Below, piece after piece: positions 42,149-48,042 of a stretch of DNA of 48,042 nt (position 1 is its first letter; every line of letters starts with the position of its first letter). The position numbers were made by a program, and so were the translations under genes. The notes beneath the pieces were generated by a model. That model did not search any database. It had not been told where the DNA came from and saw nothing but the letters and a program-made list of their open reading frames with translations. This stretch comes from Lachnospiraceae bacterium UBA7076 (GTDB taxonomy: Bacteria; Bacillota; Clostridia; Lachnospirales; Lachnospiraceae): NCBI GenBank assembly GCA_002493625.1, contig DKZK01000002.1:1-48042 (forward strand). The letters are read 5' to 3'.

Positions 42149-43327
42149 ATGGGACGTTCTATGGGCGGCGGCGGAAGTCGTGGCAGTGGTGGAAGCAGAA
42201 GCTCAGGCAGCAGAAGCTCAGGCAGCCGGGGCAGTTCAGGCGGAAGCCGTTCAATGGGAACAGGCAGGCGCGGTACAAGCCGTGCGTTTGGTTCCGGACA
42301 TTCCGGAGGAAGCTCAGCGAGAGGCACAGGAAGAAGCTACAGCGGTCAAACATCCAGCGGCAATCCGATGATGGGCGGCGGAAGCAGACCACAAGGAGGA
42401 CATTACGGAGGACATCACGGAGGATACCACAATCCTCCACCACCAAGAAGACACTATTACGGATACGGAAGAAGGCGCTATTACTATGACGGTCCTAACC
42501 GTGTATATGTAAATAACTATTCCGGTTCATCCTCAGGGTGCTCAAGTATTTTTGCAGGGCTTATTCTTCTTATTATCGTATTTTCCGCTTTGGGTTCCAT
42601 GCGCTCATACAGAAATACATACGATGGCTACTATAATAACAAGGCACCAAGTTATTCGGACAGCTATTCAAATATTGAACGTGAGAAGTTTACCGGCAAG
42701 GTAAATGTAAACGGATTCTTCAGTGACCCTGACGGTCTTTTGTATGACGATGAGTATTCTATACTGGAAAACGGTTTGAGACATTTTTACAACACCACAG
42801 GCGTCTGTGCCTATGTGTACCTTGTAGAAGAATTAGATCCGGGCGTTGACGGTGTTGATGAGGCATCCGCTCTTTATGATGAGCTTTTCGACGACGAGGG
42901 ACATATACTTTTGCTTTATGACTATCATAACGCATATATGTATGATGCATGCGGTTACGAAATAGCAGGCACAATTGACAACGAGGCTGTTGATATACTG
43001 TACGACTATATCGAAGCGCAGTGGTCAAGGGACAGCGAGAATCTCGGCGCTATATTCGGAGGCGGCTGTGCAATGGCTGCTGACAGAATCATGCACAGGG
43101 AAAAGACCTTTGCAGAAAAATACAAGGGCATCATCATAGCTCTCATAGTGGGCATCGTTGTAATTGTTGTTGTTTCTATTCTGTTTAAGTGGTGGAAAAA
43201 GCGTACTGCCCAGAAGAACAAGGAACAGGAGGATTTGGAAAGAACCTTAAATACTCCTTTGGAAACCTTTGGTGATTCCATGGCTGATTTACAAAAAAAA
43301 TACGACGAAACCTCAGGCAATCCGTGA
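42149..43327 (+). CDS. TPM-like membrane protein with Gly/Arg/Ser-rich N-terminus
   Basis: 392 residues. Residues 1-75 are almost only G, S and R (GGSRSSGSRSSGSRGSSGGS), then a His/Gly/Tyr/Pro stretch (GGHYGGHHGGYHNPPPPRRHY) to about 125. A helix (IFAGLILLIIVFSALGSM) leads to a domain of about 160 residues (GFFSDPDGLLYDDEYSILENGLRHFYNTTGVCAYVYLVEEL) that resembles TPM domains, then a second helix (IIIALIVGIVVIVVVSILF) and a charged tail. The strong AAGGAGG and the plus-strand terminator support it as a single-gene unit. Biochemical function is unknown; topology suggests the TPM-like domain is outside. Confidence 0.82.
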   Translation: MGRSMGGGGSRGSGGSRSSGSRSSGSRGSSGGSRSMGTGRRGTSRAFGSGHSGGSSARGTGRSYSGQTSSGNPMMGGGSRPQGGHYGGHHGGYHNPPPPRRHYYGYGRRRYYYDGPNRVYVNNYSGSSSGCSSIFAGLILLIIVFSALGSMRSYRNTYDGYYNNKAPSYSDSYSNIEREKFTGKVNVNGFFSDPDGLLYDDEYSILENGLRHFYNTTGVCAYVYLVEELDPGVDGVDEASALYDELFDDEGHILLLYDYHNAYMYDACGYEIAGTIDNEAVDILYDYIEAQWSRDSENLGAIFGGGCAMAADRIMHREKTFAEKYKGIIIALIVGIVVIVVVSILFKWWKKRTAQKNKEQEDLERTLNTPLETFGDSMADLQKKYDETSGNP

Positions 43328-43339
43328 AAATAAAGAGTA

Positions 43340-43400
43340 CATAAAAATTGCCGGTTTAAGACATTTCGACTAAAGGATATCTTAAACCGGCGATTTTTAT
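43340..43400. terminator. Bidirectional terminator between the TPM-like gene and ddh
   Basis: A perfect 12-bp stem GCCGGTTTAAGA/TCTTAAACCGGC (43350-43361 with 43380-43391) around an 18-nt loop, with T-rich runs after it on both strands (GATTTTTATAT on plus, AATTTTTATG on minus). It serves both convergent genes. Confidence 0.9.
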
Positions 43401-43431
43401 ATATCTGAATCTATTGTATCTGATTATAAAA

Positions 43432-44418
43432 TTAAAGTAAATGCTTAATAAGCTCCTCCCTGCTGCATGGTGATAAATATGCAGGCGCTATATCAAATAC
43501 CGTTTTGCAGCCTGTTACGCCCTCGTTCTTAAGCCTGTACGCCGCTCTTGCATATGCAACGATAACGGAGGCCGTAAACTCAGGATTGGAATCCAGCTTA
43601 ATGCTATACTCTATTACATGGGAATTTTCTTCCTTCCAGCCTGTCTTACCGCTTCTTATTACAAAACCGCCATGCGGAATACCACTGTGCTCCCTCTTTA
43701 GCTCCTCCTCTGTAATAAAGTGAACGGTTGTATCGTAATCTGCAAAATAATTCGGCATATTCTTTATCTCAGACTCAATTTTTACTTTATCCGCTCCCTC
43801 CTCAGCAACAACAAAGCATTCTCTTGTATGCTTCTGTCTGGTGGTAAGCTCCGGATTTGAGCCGCTTCTTACCTCATCAAGAGCTTCCGGAACCGGAATT
43901 GTATACTGTTTTCCATCCAAAACCCCCGGAACACGCCTTATGGCATCCGAATGGCCCTGACTGACGCCCTTTCCCCAAAATGTATAATCCTTACCCATTG
44001 GAAGAATTGCATTTGCATATAATCTGTTTAACGAAAACATTCCCGGATCCCAACCGACGGAAATGATTCCTATTTTTTCTGATTTTTTTGCTGCCTCGTC
44101 CACTGCCGAAAAATGCTCCGGTATGTTTGCATGGGTATCGAAGCTGTCAATCACATTAAAGTACTGAACATACTCCTTCGTCTGTGCAGGCAGATCGGTT
44201 GCGCTTCCTCCACAAAGAATAAGTACGTCAATTTCATCCTTATGGGCAATTGCCTCATTCGCAGAATAAACAGGAACGCCCTCTGTGAGAATTGTCAATG
44301 ACTCAGGCGCACGCCTCGTAAATACAGCAACAAGCTCTAAATCATCATTTTGCTTTATGGCGCATTCTATTCCCTTTCCAAGATTTCCATAACCCATAAT
44401 ACCGACTCTAATACTCAT
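43432..44418 (-). CDS. ddh: meso-Diaminopimelate dehydrogenase
   Basis: A 328-residue NADPH enzyme that makes meso-diaminopimelate in one step from tetrahydrodipicolinate, for lysine and peptidoglycan. The Rossmann start IRVGIMGYGNLGKGIECAI, the FTRRAPE NADP-specificity segment, LCGGSATDLP, VGWDPGMFSLNRLYA and GKGVSQGHSDAIRRVPGV are diagnostic. The ATG at 44418 follows AGGAG; six codons upstream are dismissed. It lies 49 bp after the kinase gene with no terminator in between. Confidence 0.96.
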   Translation of the reverse strand: MSIRVGIMGYGNLGKGIECAIKQNDDLELVAVFTRRAPESLTILTEGVPVYSANEAIAHKDEIDVLILCGGSATDLPAQTKEYVQYFNVIDSFDTHANIPEHFSAVDEAAKKSEKIGIISVGWDPGMFSLNRLYANAILPMGKDYTFWGKGVSQGHSDAIRRVPGVLDGKQYTIPVPEALDEVRSGSNPELTTRQKHTRECFVVAEEGADKVKIESEIKNMPNYFADYDTTVHFITEEELKREHSGIPHGGFVIRSGKTGWKEENSHVIEYSIKLDSNPEFTASVIVAYARAAYRLKNEGVTGCKTVFDIAPAYLSPCSREELIKHLL

Positions 44419-44467
44419 TTTTTTATCTCCTTTCAAAACACTTAATAGTCAGGCGTTTCACAATCAC

Positions 44468-47400
44468 CTACTGTAGAAACCGCTGCAATACATTCATAAG
44501 TATCCCTATATCAAGCGGCTTGGCAATATGCGCATCCATACCGTTTTTCAGTGCCGCCTCCTTATCCTCCTCCAACGCATTTGCTGTCATGGCAATAATA
44601 GGGAGTTTTTTTACATCTTTACGCGGCATTGCACGAATTGCCTTCGTAGCCTCATATCCATTCATAACCGGCATTTGTACATCCATCAGCACTACATCAT
44701 AATATCCTTCTTCTGATTGCTCTATCATAGAAACCGCATCCGTTCCATCAGGCGCAGTTTCAATAGAAAAACCTGCTTCCGACAAAATGAATTCTGCAAT
44801 TTCCCTGTTCATCTCAACATCCTCTACCAAAAGCAGCCGCTTTCCACTGTAATCCGTCTGACGCCATACAGCGCCTTCCTGCTTCCTCTCGTAATCACCA
44901 ATTTGATTTGCAGCTAACAGGGCTACCTTTAAGTCGGACATAAACAATGGTTTTGCACAAAATGCAGTAACACCTGCTTCTTTTGCCTCTTCTTCAATAT
45001 CTGTCCAGTCATATGCAGTCAAAATAATGATAGGTGCGTCTTCCCCGACTACACTGCGGATTTTTCTTGCAGTTTCAATTCCGCTGAGTTCCGGCATCTG
45101 CCAGTCAATGATATATGTATGGTAAGGATCTCCCTCATCATGAGCTGACTTTGCACGATATACCGCTTCTTTTCCCGATGTCGTCCATTCGGAACGCAGC
45201 CCGATATTTTTTAACATTTTACTTACACTGTCACAGACATTTAAATCATCGTCAACAACAAGAGAGCGCAGACCATCCAGCTCCTTAATCCGCTCATCAT
45301 TTTTTTCCGCATCCTGAAGCTGCAATAAAAGCTTAACCGTAAAAGTACTTCCTTTTCCGACTTCACTTTCTACCGTAATCTCTCCACCCATCATATCAAT
45401 AATATTCTTTGTAATTGCCATGCCTAAGCCGGCGCCCTGTATACCGCTTCTTGTAGCAGTTGATTCACGCTCAAAAGGTTCAAAGATTCGTTCCACAAAC
45501 TCCTGCGACATACCAATTCCATTATCCTTAACTACAAAAACATATTCAGCCCACCCATGCTTAAAAGCATTATGCTGCATAATTCGGAAGCTAACGGTTC
45601 CGCCCGCCGGTGTATATTTAACCGCATTTCCCATCAGGTTAATAAAAATCTGATTCAGCTTAAGCGGGTCAACAATTACATCTTCGTTTGTTACCTCAAA
45701 AATATCTATAAACATATCTAACTGCTTTGCTTTTACCTGTGGCTGAATAATATTAACCAGGTTATGCATAAGCTCAGAAATATTACACTCCTGATTATGT
45801 ATCTGCAGCTTTCCGCTCTCAATACGGCTCATATCCAAAATATCATTAATTAACCCCAGCAGGTGATTACTTGATGATAAAATTTTCTGCAGACAGTCAT
45901 GTACCTGTTCTGTACGTTCCATATGACTGGAGGCAATAGTTGCAAAACCGATTATTGCATTCATAGGCGTCCGTATATCATGACTCATGTTGGACAGGAA
46001 TGTGGTTTTTGCCCTGTTCGCACGCTGTGCCTGCATCAAGGCATCCTGCAAAGCCTGCGTCTGTTCACGCTGTTTTCTTACCTGCTCCGTAATGTCCTTT
46101 GACACCACCATTGCAATCAAGTCACCGGTATCCTCATCACACGTCATAATAAAAGACTGGCGGATACACATAAGGACTCCCTCTTGCGTACTGCCCCAAT
46201 AGTCCAAATCCACTTCCTTATTTCCCTGTTCATACTGTGATTTCAAATAGTCAATATTAACAACAGAAGCATACTCCTCCCGTGACTCCGGCAAAACAAA
46301 CTGCTTCCATTTTTCAAAACACACAGAAGCTTTACATGGAACAGAAAGTCCCACAAAAGTCAACAGAGAAACTTCTTTCCCATCCTTCGTGCGGGTAATG
46401 TCCTGATCAATTAAGTCTTTTGTCAGATTACATTCAAATGCACTGAAGGAATTTGACATAATCGCAATCTTATACTGTCGTTCCTTCCGGTATAATACAG
46501 CTCTTTCCCTCTGTTCGCGCAATTCCTTATTCTTTAACTCCGTAATATTCTGACGAACATACAAAGCCTTGACAGGCTCTCCATTTTTCCTGTCCAGACA
46601 TGCAACAAGCAGATACTCCCAGTCCTCTTTTCCATTACGGGAAACATGACATTCATGCAAGACTGAATCTTTCGTTGCAAGCAATTCTCTTAAGGTATCA
46701 AGCTTCGCAAAATGAGAAAACTCCTCTTTCTCTTTGTCACCAATAATATCTGCCGTGTGAAATTTTATAAATTCACTGTATATACCCTCCATAGGAATAC
46801 TGGTATTCAGAGGGCCGATTCCTGCCATATAGGAATAGCGGTCATTCTCTAAATCTACTATTAAATAACGGGAAGAAAAAAGGATATTTACACCGCGAAG
46901 CACATCCCCAATCATCCGATTCTCCATCTCCAGATTTTTTTGCATCCTTCCCGCACGCACTATCACAAACATAATATAAAGCACAAACAATACAAGTAAA
47001 CAAAATTCCAATATAACGCCTGACATATTTGCTTTTCTTACCATGGCATTTGTAATACTCTTTGGAAATGCCTGTACAAGAACATAATCATACTCTGACA
47101 GATACCGGACACAGAGATTATCCGTTTTACAATCATTATCACACAAAATAACCAGATTTTCTCTGTTTGCAAATGCATCCTGTACAGCTTCTGCAGTTTT
47201 ATTATCTATCACGCCTAAGTCAGTCAGGGAAGCAAGCAAATCATTACCATACCCTTCTGCATTAGAGCTGGCAATCACCCTGCCTTCCCTGGTGCAAAGA
47301 TAAACATCAACATCCTGACCGAAATAATTGGCAGCAAGCATATCTCTCAGATAATCTTCAGCAAAATACAATCCCAGAAACATTCCGGTAATTTTATGTT

Positions 47401-47881
47401 CACAGTATATTGGCGCATAAAAAACCATCATAGCCTTACCCGTAAGCCTTGATGCATCAACTGTTTCAAGTCCGCTCTCTCCACGCATTCCGCAGGCAAA
47501 ATAATTCCGGTCTGAGCTATCATTGGTAGCGCCGTTCGAAGCAAGATTCAATCCATTCGCATTGGTAAAACGAATAGCGTCAAAGGTGCTGTTTTCCTCG
47601 AGCGCCTTAAGCATCTGAGCATTAATCTCTGAATTGTTTCCACTCGTGCTGACCAGGTAGGCGCTATTATTGATACGCTGTAATGCATTATTAAATTCAC
47701 TCTCAATATGATCCGCCGCCTGTTTAGCGCAATCCTCTGCATAAATCTTATTCTGCTCCTGAATGCGCCTTTTGTTTTGTGTTGTATAAACATAAAAAAG
47801 AAGCGATATTATAATAAAAAAAACAAATGCGTAAAGAATCAGTTTCCATGTCTTTTTCTGCTGTTTCATTTCATTTGGCAC
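44468..47881 (-). CDS. Hybrid sensor histidine kinase with two receiver domains
   Basis: 1137 residues. Order: helix 1 (about 13-30), an extracellular Cache-like sensor (about 35-280), helix 2 (VILEFCLLVLFVLYIMFVIV), two PAS-like segments (about 330-590), a coiled coil, the HisKA box FLSNMSHDIRTPMNAIIGF with H634, an ATPase domain (NLMGNAVKYTPAGG, VKDNGIGMSQEFVERIFEPF, GLGMAITKNII) and two receivers with phosphoacceptors D926 (YIIDWQMPELSG) and D1067 (VVLMDVQMPVMNG). There is no HPt domain, so phosphotransfer must leave to another protein. The start used is a GTG with only AGGA upstream; a better ribosome site serves an in-frame ATG at 47917 that meets a TGA after three codons. Confidence 0.92.
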   Translation of the reverse strand: MPNEMKQQKKTWKLILYAFVFFIIISLLFYVYTTQNKRRIQEQNKIYAEDCAKQAADHIESEFNNALQRINNSAYLVSTSGNNSEINAQMLKALEENSTFDAIRFTNANGLNLASNGATNDSSDRNYFACGMRGESGLETVDASRLTGKAMMVFYAPIYCEHKITGMFLGLYFAEDYLRDMLAANYFGQDVDVYLCTREGRVIASSNAEGYGNDLLASLTDLGVIDNKTAEAVQDAFANRENLVILCDNDCKTDNLCVRYLSEYDYVLVQAFPKSITNAMVRKANMSGVILEFCLLVLFVLYIMFVIVRAGRMQKNLEMENRMIGDVLRGVNILFSSRYLIVDLENDRYSYMAGIGPLNTSIPMEGIYSEFIKFHTADIIGDKEKEEFSHFAKLDTLRELLATKDSVLHECHVSRNGKEDWEYLLVACLDRKNGEPVKALYVRQNITELKNKELREQRERAVLYRKERQYKIAIMSNSFSAFECNLTKDLIDQDITRTKDGKEVSLLTFVGLSVPCKASVCFEKWKQFVLPESREEYASVVNIDYLKSQYEQGNKEVDLDYWGSTQEGVLMCIRQSFIMTCDEDTGDLIAMVVSKDITEQVRKQREQTQALQDALMQAQRANRAKTTFLSNMSHDIRTPMNAIIGFATIASSHMERTEQVHDCLQKILSSSNHLLGLINDILDMSRIESGKLQIHNQECNISELMHNLVNIIQPQVKAKQLDMFIDIFEVTNEDVIVDPLKLNQIFINLMGNAVKYTPAGGTVSFRIMQHNAFKHGWAEYVFVVKDNGIGMSQEFVERIFEPFERESTATRSGIQGAGLGMAITKNIIDMMGGEITVESEVGKGSTFTVKLLLQLQDAEKNDERIKELDGLRSLVVDDDLNVCDSVSKMLKNIGLRSEWTTSGKEAVYRAKSAHDEGDPYHTYIIDWQMPELSGIETARKIRSVVGEDAPIIILTAYDWTDIEEEAKEAGVTAFCAKPLFMSDLKVALLAANQIGDYERKQEGAVWRQTDYSGKRLLLVEDVEMNREIAEFILSEAGFSIETAPDGTDAVSMIEQSEEGYYDVVLMDVQMPVMNGYEATKAIRAMPRKDVKKLPIIAMTANALEEDKEAALKNGMDAHIAKPLDIGILMNVLQRFLQ

Positions 47882-47984
47882 AATCTGTCCTATGCTTCTT
47901 ACCCGTCAGGAGTACATCGCGCCTTTCCTCCTTTCTGCCAAATCAGTCTGTAAATAATCTATATTTATATACCGCATAAACGCT

Positions 47985-48037
47985 TGCCCTAAGGAATCCT
48001 CCCAACCTTGTCGGGTCCTTCCTTAGGGCATATTATA
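47985..48037 (-). promoter_or_regulatory. -10 box and leader hairpin ahead of the hybrid kinase
   Basis: A perfect TATAAT on the minus strand (48032-48037) is followed within two bases by a 12-bp perfect inverted repeat, TGCCCTAAGGAA/TTCCTTAGGGCA (48019-48030 with 47985-47996), with a 22-nt loop. The -35 box would fall outside the window. No T-run follows the hairpin, so it looks like the 5' end of a roughly 150-nt leader rather than a terminator. Confidence 0.55.
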
Positions 48038-48042
48038 CCATA

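Noticed and set aside
47906..47908. TGA before the kinase read as selenocysteine or tryptophan
   Set aside because: No SECIS-like hairpin seen right after the codon, and other genes here use TGA as a normal stop (for example at 6814-6816).

Overview
The window reads as chromosomal DNA of a low-GC, anaerobic, butyrate-forming Clostridia member, most likely Lachnospiraceae. The basis is gene content: a thl-crt-hbd-bcd-etfB-etfA butyryl-CoA operon, a six-domain Rnf complex, an NfnAB-type transhydrogenase, a GGGtGRT protein beside a NifU-like scaffold, a YlmC/YmxH protein next to nrdR, queH, and meso-diaminopimelate dehydrogenase. I see no rRNA, tRNA, CRISPR array, insertion sequence or prophage. 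This is core-genome territory, mostly coded on the minus strand. Species cannot be named from the sequence alone.

Layout. 1-3668 (minus): the C-terminally cut GGGtGRT gene and its NifU-like partner, then, after a gene-free stretch with a strong terminator, yajC and tgt. 3801-8871: a small unknown gene, a convergent membrane chemoreceptor with a very acidic tail, and a three-gene ABC-2 exporter on the plus strand. 8881-11163 (minus): YigZ-family protein, nrdR, ylmC/ymxH, degV. 11205-16316 (minus): rnfC, a fused rnfD-rnfG, rnfE, rnfA, rnfB behind a clear promoter; just upstream lie a Gx-transporter-like gene and a Cys-cluster gene. 17902-24042 (minus): the butyryl-CoA operon with its own promoter, two copies of a structured intercistronic element, and a terminator. 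24177-34228 (minus): a YgiQ radical SAM protein, an MreB paralogue, and an unusual pair of giant low-complexity proteins (a helix-rich protein with a degenerate AAA+ domain, and an acidic TPR protein), then a YbjQ-like zinc-ribbon protein. 34362-38317: dfr and thyA, a small XRE regulator, a SprA-like putative metalloprotease, queH, a 77-residue unknown, a CmpB-type membrane protein. 38456-41235 (minus): nfnA, nfnB and a two-TM protein. 41363-48042: ispF with an added Cys cluster, a TPM-like membrane protein with a Gly/Arg/Ser-rich head, ddh, and a large hybrid histidine kinase.

How the parts fit. Thl, Crt, Hbd and Bcd/EtfAB turn acetyl-CoA into butyryl-CoA. In characterised relatives Bcd/EtfAB bifurcates electrons from NADH to crotonyl-CoA and ferredoxin. 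Rnf re-oxidises that ferredoxin with NAD+ and pumps ions, and NfnAB couples ferredoxin and NADH to NADP+ reduction. All three flavin/ferredoxin machines therefore lie within about 30 kb. ApbE, needed to attach FMN to RnfD and RnfG, is not in the window, nor are the terminal steps from butyryl-CoA to butyrate.

The least explained region is 26246-33066: an MreB paralogue without mreC or mreD, behind two large proteins of opposite composition (K/A/E helical versus D/E disordered). I regard it as the best candidate for an undescribed, probably structural or scaffolding, system.
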